From assembly GCF_006542765.1 (NCBI RefSeq), contig NZ_SKCD01000010.1, positions 1 through 64,000 of the forward strand: a stretch of DNA of 64,000 bases, read 5' to 3'. This document shows positions 39,236-46,547 of the stretch, piece by piece. The position numbers and the translations under genes are program-made. Within the stretch, counting starts at the first letter, position 1. Each line of letters starts with the position of its first letter. Under the pieces are notes generated by a model. The model had not been told where the DNA came from, made no database searches, and saw only the letters and a program-made list of their open reading frames with translations. Source of the stretch: Paenibacillus luteus (GTDB lineage: Bacteria; Bacillota; Bacilli; Paenibacillales; Paenibacillaceae).

Positions 39236-40247
39236 CGTGACCGAACTCGCCTACTGTCGCGCAGATAAGTGGCACGCTGCTGGCTATACGGGTCGCGGCG
39301 TCAAAGTGGCGGTCCATGAAGTAACCGCGAGCACCTGCCGTAACCTAGCACGCTGGGGCGGTCGCGTCATCGATCCGTTCGGCGTCAAGTTTACGGATAA
39401 AGCGGATTCGCACGCGCAGAACGTAATTGATACGTTGCTGCTGACGGCGCCTGACGTAGAGGTCCATTTAATGGGCGCGGATTGGCTGGCGAATCTACGC
39501 TACTGTATCGCAAACGGTATCGACGTATACAACTACTCGGCGACCGGCAGCTACAACACAGCGGAATTTAACGAGCTTGAACGGAAGGCACTCGACGCGG
39601 GTGTCTTTTTCGTTTGTTCGGCGGGCAATGACGGAGCGCGAGCGGACAGTCTTTCGGGATTCTCGCGCAAGAAAACGTGGCTAAGCGTAGGCTCCGTCCG
39701 CTGGGGGACGTATAACGGATTTACTGGTCCGCTATCTAACGGCTACTCTTCGTGGGACGTGCGCGGCGACGATCTTGACGTTTGCGGCTTTGCGGACGGC
39801 CTTCAGATACCGTCGGAGTTATACGCGGATAAACTCATGGGCGTATCGGGTACGTCGTTCGCGGCTCCGTGGGTGGCCGGCCTAATTGCGGTCTGGAAGC
39901 AGCGGTTTATCGCGGAATTTAACCGCAAGCCAACGTTTGAGGAAACGTATAAAGCCGTCATTGCTAACGCGCAGGACATCGAAGCGCCCGGCTACGATCA
40001 GCGTACGGGCCACGGAGTCTTTCGGCTGCCGGAGATTATCGCCGCGCCTACGTACGATGTGATAACGGCAACGGTCGGAAGCGTAATCGGCGCACACAAC
40101 GGTGAGCGCGTTAGCTTGGCGGCGGCACCGCAGTTAATTGACGGCCGCGTATTCGTAGGATTGCGCGATGTGGCCGAGCTATTCGGCGCGTCGGTTGCGT
40201 GGGATACCGCGAAGAAGACGGTAACTATAAAAAGAGAGCGGAGATGA
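39228..40247 (+). CDS. Phage-encoded subtilisin-like (S8) protein with a stalk-type C-terminal domain
   Basis: 339 residues. Subtilase fold is clear at residues ~20-260: 'SAGND' with the oxyanion Asn134, and 'GVSGTSFAAPWVAGL' with Ser210; His62 lies in 'DSHAQNV'. The catalytic Asp position is changed: 'VAVHEVTAS' has Glu31 where DTG is usual, so activity is uncertain. Residues ~285-335 resemble a copper-amine-oxidase-N / stalk domain ('APQLIDGRVFVGLRDVAELF'), common in Paenibacillus wall proteins. No signal peptide. GGAGGATTCCG precedes the ATG. Located between fibre and holin genes, it could be a virion-associated or release protease. Confidence 0.8.
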   Translation: MYNVTELAYCRADKWHAAGYTGRGVKVAVHEVTASTCRNLARWGGRVIDPFGVKFTDKADSHAQNVIDTLLLTAPDVEVHLMGADWLANLRYCIANGIDVYNYSATGSYNTAEFNELERKALDAGVFFVCSAGNDGARADSLSGFSRKKTWLSVGSVRWGTYNGFTGPLSNGYSSWDVRGDDLDVCGFADGLQIPSELYADKLMGVSGTSFAAPWVAGLIAVWKQRFIAEFNRKPTFEETYKAVIANAQDIEAPGYDQRTGHGVFRLPEIIAAPTYDVITATVGSVIGAHNGERVSLAAAPQLIDGRVFVGLRDVAELFGASVAWDTAKKTVTIKRERR

Positions 40248-40254
40248 TCGCGCA

Positions 40255-40680
40255 ATGAACGGTCAAACTTTAATTAACGGAGGCGCTGGCGTTGTCGGCG
40301 CTTTTATTGCGTTTGCATTCGGCGGCTGGTCCGAGGCACTAACGTTCCTATTAATCGGTATTGGCGCGGATATTATAACGGGCATCTACGCGAGCATCAA
40401 AGAAGGTCGCGGATTAAATAGCGCAGTAGGCAGCGTTGGGCTGGCGAAAAAAGGGCTGATGCTGCTCGTTATTCTAATCGCGCACCGTATCGATGTGCTG
40501 CTCGAACTGGAGAGCGTCGTCATGACGGCATCCGTTTACTTTTACATCGCGAACGAGCTCGTCAGCTTAGCGGAGAATTTGGGGCGCGGCGGCCTACCTT
40601 TACCGGATAAGCTGCGCGACATAATCGAAGTGTTGAAACGTAAGGGAGGCGTAGGCGGTGACGGAAGCAAAGACGTTTAA
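40255..40680 (+). CDS. Holin
   Basis: 141 residues of the phage holin family 4 type (toxin-secretion/phage-lysis holin). Three membrane segments (about residues 10-25, 28-45 and 62-85), with the family pattern 'LLIGIGADIITGIYASIKEG', 'GLNSAVGSVGLAKKGLMLLV' and 'MTASVYFYIANELVSLAENL', and a basic C-terminal tail. It opens the membrane for the endolysin encoded next; the genes overlap. GGAGATG upstream of the ATG. Confidence 0.92.
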   Translation: MNGQTLINGGAGVVGAFIAFAFGGWSEALTFLLIGIGADIITGIYASIKEGRGLNSAVGSVGLAKKGLMLLVILIAHRIDVLLELESVVMTASVYFYIANELVSLAENLGRGGLPLPDKLRDIIEVLKRKGGVGGDGSKDV

Positions 40681-41335
40681 TTACGTAGCCGACCATATCC
40701 CGAAGACAGTCGCGTGTAACAGGCGGCCAGCCAACGTAATGAACGCGTCAACGATTACGATTCACAATACGGGCAATCCGACGTCGACCGCCCGCAATGA
40801 GCGCGCCTGGCTGACGAATCCGTCTAATACGCGAACAGCTTCGTACCACATTGTTATTGATGAGCGAGAGGTAATCGAATGTCTGCCGCTGAACGAGAAC
40901 GCATGGCACTCCGGAGACGGCAGCGGAGCGACTTCGGGCAATCGTACGTCGATCGGCGTAGAGATATGCGAAAGCGGCAATTACGCGAAGACGCTCGATA
41001 GCGCGGCGACACTCGTTGCGGCGATGTTAAAAGAGCGCGGCTGGGGCGTTGATCGGCTGCGGCGCCATTACGATTGGAGCGCGAAGATATGTCCGCGATT
41101 GATGTACGATGGCGGCAAGTGGACGGGATGGGCAGCGTTTAAGGCGGCGGTGGCGGCGAAGATGATTCCGAATAAGGAGGCGGACGATTTGGCGAAATTA
41201 ATGTCGGCGGCTGACGCGAATAAGATCATCGCGTATTTGAGCGCGTCTTATATGGCGGCGCAGGATAGCGCTAGTCGAGCGGAGTTTAAGCGCTTGGCGG
41301 ATGAGCTGCGGAGAGTTAGCGGGCAAAAAACGTAA
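40658..41335 (+). CDS. N-acetylmuramoyl-L-alanine amidase (endolysin)
   Basis: 225 residues. Amidase_2 domain at ~15-165 with zinc ligands expected at His36 ('TITIHNTGN'), His137 and Cys145 ('RRHYDWSAKICP'), plus Glu102 ('SIGVEICESGN') and Lys143. It cuts the bond between muramic acid and the peptide stem. The last ~60 residues (after ~170) are a helical tail without a known wall-binding repeat. GTG start after GGGAGGCGTAGGCG, inside the holin gene. Ends the late operon. Confidence 0.93.
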   Translation: MTEAKTFNYVADHIPKTVACNRRPANVMNASTITIHNTGNPTSTARNERAWLTNPSNTRTASYHIVIDEREVIECLPLNENAWHSGDGSGATSGNRTSIGVEICESGNYAKTLDSAATLVAAMLKERGWGVDRLRRHYDWSAKICPRLMYDGGKWTGWAAFKAAVAAKMIPNKEADDLAKLMSAADANKIIAYLSASYMAAQDSASRAEFKRLADELRRVSGQKT

Positions 41336-41378
41336 AGAGGGCACGTTATTGCCCGGATGAGTCAGAAAACGTAAAGAG

Positions 41379-41428
41379 GGCGCGGTCATTAGCGGAGTAA
41401 GTTCCGTTGGTGGCCGCGCCTTTTTTTC
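41379..41428 (+). terminator. Terminator of the late operon
   Basis: GGCGCGG (41379-41385) and CCGCGCC (41414-41420) with an inner AGCGGA/TCCGTT stem, followed by seven T. A direct repeat of AAAACGTAAAGAGGGC (near 41330 and 41368) precedes it. Confidence 0.88.
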
Positions 41429-41441
41429 GTTTAGTTAAAAT

Positions 41442-41834
41442 CTAAAAAATTACTTCAACTTTATACTTTCTGCCAAGCGACAAAACTCCTGATAAATTGT
41501 CCACGCGGTCAAGTACTACATGTTTCAATTCCCTATCCTTAACCGCTCGGCTAATATGGTCTTCTATTTCCTTAATGTCCATACTTGCAGCGTCACAATA
41601 AGAAAGGGGAACAACTTCGTCGAGAGATGATTGAAATTCCTGTAGTTTTGCTTTGTATTCTTCAGAACCGTTTTCCAACTTTATAATCGGAGTCTTAGTT
41701 GCATATGAGGTTAGTATCTTTAACAGTTTTGACTTGTCCGATTCAAAACTAAACAGAAGTGTAGCGCTTCCTGACTGTGCTAATTCAAGTGCTTTTAAGT
41801 ATAGTGTTTCTTCTTTTCCTCCATAACCATACAT
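41442..41834 (-). CDS. Hypothetical protein next to the integrase
   Basis: 130 residues, start chosen at ATG 41834 (GAGGAAGTG upstream; an in-frame GTG at 41843 overlaps that site). Opens 'MYGYGGKEETLYLKALELAQ', then 'GSATLLFSFESDKSKLLKIL', and ends 'ELKHVVLDRVDNLSGVLSLG'. The alternation of strand and helix looks like a small RecA/P-loop-like fold, but no Walker A motif is present. AT-rich, leftward, beside the integrase: probably a lysogenic gene. Function unknown. Confidence 0.6.
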   Translation of the reverse strand: MYGYGGKEETLYLKALELAQSGSATLLFSFESDKSKLLKILTSYATKTPIIKLENGSEEYKAKLQEFQSSLDEVVPLSYCDAASMDIKEIEDHISRAVKDRELKHVVLDRVDNLSGVLSLGRKYKVEVIF

Positions 41835-41918
41835 ACGTATCACTTCCTCTATTAATCTAGTTGGAAATACAACCCAATATGATAGTACTTATTAAATAGA
41901 ATAAAGTCAAAGGGTAGT

Positions 41919-42950
41919 TTAACTAAACCGAAGCTTGCCGCGTTTCTTCTCGTTACCTTTATCGAGTAAGCTCGTAACTGGCGAAGCCTTGTCGTGCTGC
42001 TCGCGTAAATCGGTACCGGTGAAGCGTACGTAAACTTGCGTCATATTAAGCGACGTGTGGCCTAGAATACGAGCCAATGCGATGGGGTCACCGCCGCCGC
42101 GTAGAAACTTAACGGCCATGTAATGACGGAAAGTATGCGGAGATACGCGCGCGCCTGTGACTCCGACTCGTTTAGCGTATAGCTTTAACATCTTCGCGAA
42201 TGTATCGCCGAAATATCGGTTCCCAAACTGCGTAAGCCATAAATAATCGTTTTCCTCAACGTTCATATAGGATATTAATTTTTCGAGCTCTTTTATCGTA
42301 AGTTGAGAGAGCGGTATAACGCGAGTCGTCTTTGTCTTGGACACTTCAGCTCTTACCGTAACCTGACGTAATTTGAAATCGATATCGGATATTTTTAAAC
42401 TAGTAAGCTCCTTAACACGAAGCCCACCGTCAACAAGTAAGAGCATCATACAATAGTCTCGATGACCGGTATAAACGCGCTTATTAGGTGCTGATAAGAG
42501 TTTTAGTACGTCCTCATCCGTAAATAATTCGAAGGTTTCTTTTTCCTCTTTTTGATAGTTAATCGAGTCTAAAGGGGAGTGGGTTATAACGCGTTCCTTC
42601 ATTAAATAGTTAAAGAAGACCTTGATGTTTCGTATAGTATTATTTACGGATCGCGGAGACAGTCCGACCTTACCGTTAGGACTCGTAGGATGGTCGTCCC
42701 AACTTACTTTAACATACGTTAAATAGTGAACAAAATCGCGCATGACATCCGAGCTTAGTTCGGTATCCGCCTGTGACTCAAACCATTCGCGAAATTGTTT
42801 AAGTGACTGCGCATATGTGGCGATCGTTTTCGGCGAGCGCTTCTCTATTCGTTTGACATGGAGATAACGTTCAATCTGCGTTGCTAAATCGAATTTAACG
42901 CTGCGGCCTCGTTTTGAGGCAAACGTGTACTTAGGGTTATTACGTGTCAT
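41919..42950 (-). CDS. int: Phage tyrosine integrase
   Basis: 343 residues. SAM-like core-binding domain at ~20-125 ('IEKRSPKTIATYAQSLKQFR', 'VNNTIRNIKVFFNYLMKERV') and a catalytic domain with R178 ('GGLRVKELTSL'), a beta-hairpin lysine (K205 or K207), H272 and R275 ('SPHTFRHYMA'), H298 ('ILGHTSL') and nucleophile Y307 ('QVYVRF'). Performs site-specific integration and, with an excisionase, excision. GGAGGCG eight bases before the ATG. Repeats just upstream (43010, 43093) may be arm-binding sites. Located at the right end of the prophage. Confidence 0.94.
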   Translation of the reverse strand: MTRNNPKYTFASKRGRSVKFDLATQIERYLHVKRIEKRSPKTIATYAQSLKQFREWFESQADTELSSDVMRDFVHYLTYVKVSWDDHPTSPNGKVGLSPRSVNNTIRNIKVFFNYLMKERVITHSPLDSINYQKEEKETFELFTDEDVLKLLSAPNKRVYTGHRDYCMMLLLVDGGLRVKELTSLKISDIDFKLRQVTVRAEVSKTKTTRVIPLSQLTIKELEKLISYMNVEENDYLWLTQFGNRYFGDTFAKMLKLYAKRVGVTGARVSPHTFRHYMAVKFLRGGGDPIALARILGHTSLNMTQVYVRFTGTDLREQHDKASPVTSLLDKGNEKKRGKLRFS

Positions 42951-43009
42951 TTATCGGACGCCTCCATAGCGTTGAATTTTCGCTAACCATTCCGATAAAC
43001 ATACGCTAA

Positions 43010-43107
43010 AATTTATTGCAATGGCGAGTAGCTGGCCGTCTGAATGTGCGCCACATAACGGATTAGGCTCCGTACCCTCCGAGCGAATAGCGAATTTATT
43101 GCGATGG
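43010..43107. repeat. Direct repeats beside int, candidate integrase arm sites
   Basis: AATTTATTGCAATGG (43010-43024) and AATTTATTGCGATGG (43093-43107) differ at one base and are 83 bases apart, directly upstream of int. This is where arm-type sites of attP are expected. The gap 42951-43634 has no gene with a binding site; a 60-codon leftward frame (42951-43133) overlaps these repeats. GGGGTTGCAA also occurs twice (43161, 43555) toward the host side; the attachment core itself cannot be identified from one end only. Confidence 0.4.
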
Positions 43108-43264
43108 TGGCTGATAAGCTGCGGATTGAGCATAAGGTATCATAAAAAGCTCATTGGTAAGGGGTTGCAATTACGATTAAGGTAGCGTCAATGTTCCTAA
43201 GAAGATTCTCACCTCGCAATCTGCGCAAGGTAATCGGATAGTTAGACCTCGTTATCATACACAA

Positions 43265-43352
43265 AAGAAACGGACAAATTCGTTTCTTGGTATGTAAAAA
43301 TAATAAGACGTCCACTAGCGGATTTATGCCGAAGGTGGGCGTCTTATTTATT
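43265..43352. terminator. Two hairpins at the prophage-host boundary
   Basis: A perfect 8-bp hairpin AAGAAACG/CGTTTCTT at 43265-43288, then a longer inverted repeat AATAAGACG-TCCAC (43302-43315) with GTGGGCGTCTTATT (43335-43348) followed by TATTTT. The second can act as a terminator on either strand and may separate int from host transcription. Confidence 0.65.
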
Positions 43353-43634
43353 TTAATCGGGGTGAACTATTTTATCATATAAATTAAAATAATAATTTGA
43401 AAATAGTATAGCAGCCGAAAGTAGCAAGTGCCAAAGCGTTTAATTTAATCATGGGTTTTAATTTATAGAATAGCATAGAGCCACCCTTTCAAAATGGATG
43501 CATAAGGCTAGCTGAGAGGTTTAAGTTAAAGAGGTCTGGTACCGTTGTTCATTGGGGGTTGCAAAACGTCAATGGATAGCGGTATTTTTATATTATGGGG
43601 ATCGGGTAAACAAAAAAAGGCGTCCTTGGATGCC

Positions 43635-43802
43635 TTAGTTGTAAACGACTCTTCGGTTTAAGTAAACGTTGCTGCCATATTTCTTGATTAAACCGTAAGA
43701 TTCTGCTTTGATAAAGCTATGGATTTCCTTCAGGCGCTGCGTTTGCGGCTGAATGGTTTCTTTTACTTTACCGTCTACCGTTACATCGAATACGATGGTC
43801 AT
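43635..43802 (-). CDS. Conserved small host protein, unknown
   Basis: 55 residues (MTIVFDVTVDGKVKETIQPQ, then TQRLKEIHSFIKAESYG, ending NRRVVYN) with an AGAGGTGCACTT before the ATG. The codon use is of host type, and an AAGGC/GCCTT hairpin at about 43617-43636 follows the stop. I do not recognise a named family. It is the first host-type gene right of the prophage. Confidence 0.6.
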   Translation of the reverse strand: MTIVFDVTVDGKVKETIQPQTQRLKEIHSFIKAESYGLIKKYGSNVYLNRRVVYN

Positions 43803-43873
43803 AAGTGCACCTCTTCTTCCTAAGATGCTTTTATCATAATGCTCCTGTATTACGTAATGATAAACTGAAACGA

Positions 43874-43888
43874 TGATAATTGTTATGA
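43874..43888. promoter_or_regulatory. Fur/Zur-box-like dyad upstream of the CoaD-like gene
   Basis: TGATAATTGTTATGA resembles a 7-1-7 metalloregulator box (TGATAAT-n-ATTATCA) with two mismatches in the right half. It lies 49 bases before the start at 43937. Weak evidence; no promoter elements identified with confidence. Confidence 0.25.
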
Positions 43889-43936
43889 TTCATTCAAAGG
43901 ATTATCGCAGTGTAAACGAGCTAAAGAGGTGACATA

Positions 43937-44413
43937 ATGAAAGCTGTGTATGCAGGAAGCTTTGACCCGATTACGCTCGGCCATGTTTCGGTTATTGAGC
44001 GGGCATTTCATTTATTTAGCGAGGTTCATATTATTGTAGCTAATAACCGATCGAAGAAGCATCATTTTACGATTGAACAGCGTACGGAGCTAGTGTCATT
44101 GTCCATTCAGCAGCATGATAAAATAAAAATTGTTCCCTACGAGGGCATTGTCGCAGATTATATTAATAAACATGATATTAATGTTGTGATTCGGGGCATC
44201 CGGAACGCTACCGATCTTGAATATGAGCTCCAACTAGAGCAATATATTCGCAATACTACGATGGCAGATACAATATATCTGTCACCTTACACGCATTATA
44301 TGCAAACGAGCAGCTCGCTTGTAAGAATGTTTCTGAATTCAGATAAAACAGAGCTGGCTGCGACCTATATGGTACCGAAAGCCTATACACAAATGCTGGA
44401 GTATGGGGAATGA
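43937..44413 (+). CDS. CoaD-like nucleotidyltransferase (pantetheine-phosphate adenylyltransferase family)
   Basis: 158 residues, full family length. Starts 'MKAVYAGSFDPITLGHVSVI', with the phosphate-binding GxFDxxxxGH motif (His16); 'GIVADYINKHDINVVIRGIR' and 'YELQLEQYIRNTTM' match CoaD, and 'QTSSSLVRMF' replaces the usual ISSSxVRE. The family transfers AMP to phosphopantetheine in CoA synthesis. The main coaD normally sits elsewhere (ylbH-coaD-ylbJ), so this is probably a second, diverged copy with an uncertain substrate. AGAGGTGACATA precedes the ATG. Confidence 0.78.
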   Translation: MKAVYAGSFDPITLGHVSVIERAFHLFSEVHIIVANNRSKKHHFTIEQRTELVSLSIQQHDKIKIVPYEGIVADYINKHDINVVIRGIRNATDLEYELQLEQYIRNTTMADTIYLSPYTHYMQTSSSLVRMFLNSDKTELAATYMVPKAYTQMLEYGE

Positions 44414-44447
44414 GTTTAATTGTTGGAAATGATGTATTCAAAAATGA

Positions 44448-44494
44448 AAAACCGCTGAGCAGGATGACAAATCATCCAGTGCTCTGCGGTTTTG
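44448..44494. terminator. Bidirectional terminator between CoaD-like gene and yqzF
   Basis: AAAACCGC (44448-44455) and GCGGTTTT (44486-44493) enclose GAGCA/TGCTC and GGATGA/TCATCC stems. T runs lie on both strands, fitting the convergent genes on each side. Confidence 0.85.
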
Positions 44495-44512
44495 TATACG
44501 GATGAAGCTTTA

Positions 44513-44806
44513 TTAGCTTTGCGGCTTAGGTGGACGCGGACGCTTCTCTTTAAAGCGCGGTGCCACATAATTTCGTTTGCGGTCCCGAAAAAAGGTCCAG
44601 CCTGCAATAAAACCCGCGCCAGCTGAGAACATAACAAAGCCTAGCAAAAATTTCAGCCAATCAAAATCCGGTGTTATTTTCTCATTGCCGAAATCGGAAA
44701 AATAGAAAAACACGGAATCTTTCATTTTGAGAAACCCAAAGCAAGCCAGCAATCCCGGAATAACGAGCATGAGAATAGCAATAAAACGAGCAGTTACTAA
44801 TTTCAT
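44513..44806 (-). CDS. yqzF: DUF2627 membrane protein (YqzF)
   Basis: 97 residues with two membrane segments (about 8-24 and 50-70; 'ARFIAILMLVIPGLLACFGF' and 'WLKFLLGFVMFSAGAGFIAG') and a basic, Pro-rich tail ('RFKEKRPRPPKPQS'). Matches DUF2627/YqzF, which in Bacillus lies beside the branched-chain acid dehydrogenase (bkd) operon, as here. Function unknown. GGAGACACTGTATTT precedes the ATG. Confidence 0.85.
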   Translation of the reverse strand: MKLVTARFIAILMLVIPGLLACFGFLKMKDSVFFYFSDFGNEKITPDFDWLKFLLGFVMFSAGAGFIAGWTFFRDRKRNYVAPRFKEKRPRPPKPQS

Positions 44807-45021
44807 AAATACAGTGTCTCCTTATCGGTCAAAATATACAGTTAGCTTTATCATACCTTTTTAAACATACAGTGTCTATTTCGTAAAAGCACGATGCGGG
44901 CATTCGTAAAAACAGGTACAATAGGGTTTGAAGTCGTGATACAATGCGTTTGGACATGAAAAGAAGCAATGATCTTAGGGCATTCGCATATATTGAAGGT
45001 ACTAATGAAGGGAATGATAGT

Positions 45022-46449
45022 ATGGCTATACAGGTGGACGTAGCAGTATTAGGAGGCGGACCAGGCGGTTATACGGCAGCCATTCGTGCCGCGCAGCTTG
45101 GGAAGAGTGTTGCGATTATCGAAATGGACAAGCTAGGCGGCACCTGCTTACATAAAGGTTGTATTCCGAGTAAATCGCTGCTGCGCAGCGCGGAAGTATA
45201 TTCTACACTACTTGAAGCAAGCAGCTACGGCATTGAGGTAACGGAAGGGGCAGTAGCACTCAATTTCCCCAAGGTACAAGAGCGTAAAGAACAAACGGTT
45301 GAGCAGCTTTACAGAGGGCTGCAAAGCCTAATGAAAAAGAATGGGATTCAAATAATCAATGGCAAAGGACGAGTAATCGGGCCATCCATTTTCTCTCCGC
45401 GCAGCGGCTCGCTTGCTGTTGAACTACCCGATGGCGAGATGGAGTCGGTGGTGTCCACGAATCTTATTATCGCAACGGGTTCACGCCCGCGTCAGTTGCC
45501 GGGCTTGGTGCCGGATGGAGAATATATTTTATCCAGTGATGAGGCACTAGTCATGGAACAGCTTCCCAAATCAATCATTATCGTTGGCGGCGGGGTTATT
45601 GGCGTGGAATGGGCTTCGCTGTTACAGGATTTTGGCGTACAGGTAATGCTCGTAGAGGCAGGCTCACGCTTGCTGCCCGGAGAAGATACTGAGGTGTCTG
45701 CTGAACTCACAAGATCGTTTCGCAGCCGCGGAGTGCGCGTGTTCACAGGTGTACAGCTTCAAATTGAGCAATATAAAGCTGAAAACAACGAGGTTTCTAT
45801 CGTTGCTGCGACAGAAGATGGTGATGTGCTGCTAACGGCTGAGAAAGTGCTGGTATCCATAGGACGGCAGGCAAACGTTGAAGGAATCGGCATCGAGAAT
45901 ACCGATATTCGTATCGTTAACGGGGTTATTGAGGTGAATGCTTTCGGTCAAACGAGTGAGCCGCATATCTATGCGATTGGAGATGTTATTGGCGGTGTGC
46001 AGCTTGCGCATGCGGCAGCTCATGAGGGGATAATAGCTGCTGAGCATATTAACGGAGAGAAGCCGGCGGCAATTGAGGCACATCTGATTCCAAGATGTAT
46101 TTACTCGCGCCCAGAGATTGCTTCCTACGGATTAACCGAGGATGGCGCTCGCGCGAAAGGGCATGACATAAAGACCGGAAAAATTCCTTTTCAGGCGATT
46201 GGCAAGGCGATTGTCATTGGCGAGAAGGAAGGGTTCGTTAAAGTTATTGCCGATCGGAAAACGAATGATATCGTTGGCGTTCATATGATTGGAGCCCATG
46301 CGACAGACCTCATTTCACAGGCAGCACTTGCAGGCGTTCTTAATGCAACGCCATGGGAAGTTGGGCAAATGATCCATCCGCATCCTACGCTTTCGGAGGC
46401 GCTTGGCGAGGCTATGTTGGCTGTTGACGGCAAAGCCATATCGTTCTAA
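45022..46449 (+). CDS. lpdV: Dihydrolipoyl dehydrogenase, E3 of the branched-chain oxoacid complex
   Basis: 475 residues. FAD-binding 'VAVLGGGPGGYTAAI' (residues 7-21), redox pair C42/C47 in 'GGTCLHKGCIPSK', NAD-binding 'SIIIVGGGVIGVEWASLL', and 'HPHPTLSEALGEA' with the catalytic His near the C-terminus. Reoxidises the E2 lipoyl arm with NAD+. ATG 45022 follows AAGGGAATGATAGT; the frame is open from 44944 but without a binding site. First gene of lpdV-bkdAA-bkdAB-bkdB; in Bacillus the operon makes primers for branched-chain fatty acids from Val, Leu and Ile. Confidence 0.93.
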   Translation: MAIQVDVAVLGGGPGGYTAAIRAAQLGKSVAIIEMDKLGGTCLHKGCIPSKSLLRSAEVYSTLLEASSYGIEVTEGAVALNFPKVQERKEQTVEQLYRGLQSLMKKNGIQIINGKGRVIGPSIFSPRSGSLAVELPDGEMESVVSTNLIIATGSRPRQLPGLVPDGEYILSSDEALVMEQLPKSIIIVGGGVIGVEWASLLQDFGVQVMLVEAGSRLLPGEDTEVSAELTRSFRSRGVRVFTGVQLQIEQYKAENNEVSIVAATEDGDVLLTAEKVLVSIGRQANVEGIGIENTDIRIVNGVIEVNAFGQTSEPHIYAIGDVIGGVQLAHAAAHEGIIAAEHINGEKPAAIEAHLIPRCIYSRPEIASYGLTEDGARAKGHDIKTGKIPFQAIGKAIVIGEKEGFVKVIADRKTNDIVGVHMIGAHATDLISQAALAGVLNATPWEVGQMIHPHPTLSEALGEAMLAVDGKAISF

Positions 46450-46547
46450 CGAAGACAGTTTTCTTTTTGGAACGATTGGAGTTATAATATATATGATCAA
46501 GTCTTAGTACCAGGTTATAATCGTGTAAAAAAAAGGAGGAACACCTT

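Larger units (their letters stand above)
1..43134. mobile_element. Prophage, contractile-tailed (myovirus-like), left end outside the window
   Basis: A full set of lysogeny, replication, packaging, head, contractile tail, lysis and integration genes runs without any host gene from the window start to the integrase at 41919-42950. The sheath, tube, frameshifted chaperone, tape measure, LysM, XkdQ-, XkdS-, XkdT- and YmfQ-like genes follow the PBSX/Xkd order, while portal and MuF proteins are SPP1-like. Phage codon use is rich in ACG, GCG, TCG and CGT, unlike the host genes to the right. No host gene is seen at the left edge, so attL is probably outside; the right junction lies between the integrase and the host gene at 43635. 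The exact right boundary is a guess. Confidence 0.95.

Noticed and set aside
42951..43133. 60-codon leftward frame directly before int
   Set aside because: No ribosome binding site, no recognisable protein, and it spans the candidate arm-site repeats. It could be a leader but is not supported.
43525..43560. T-box-like sequence (GAGGTCTGGTACCG)
   Set aside because: Only the TGGTACCG core resembles a T-box; no specifier hairpins, no antiterminator/terminator pair, and no amino-acid gene follows.
44820..45021. Sigma-54 (-24/-12) promoter for the bkd operon
   Set aside because: The Bacillus bkd operon uses sigma-L, but no TGGCAC-N5-TTGCA match is seen here; only weak TACAAT-type -10 elements.
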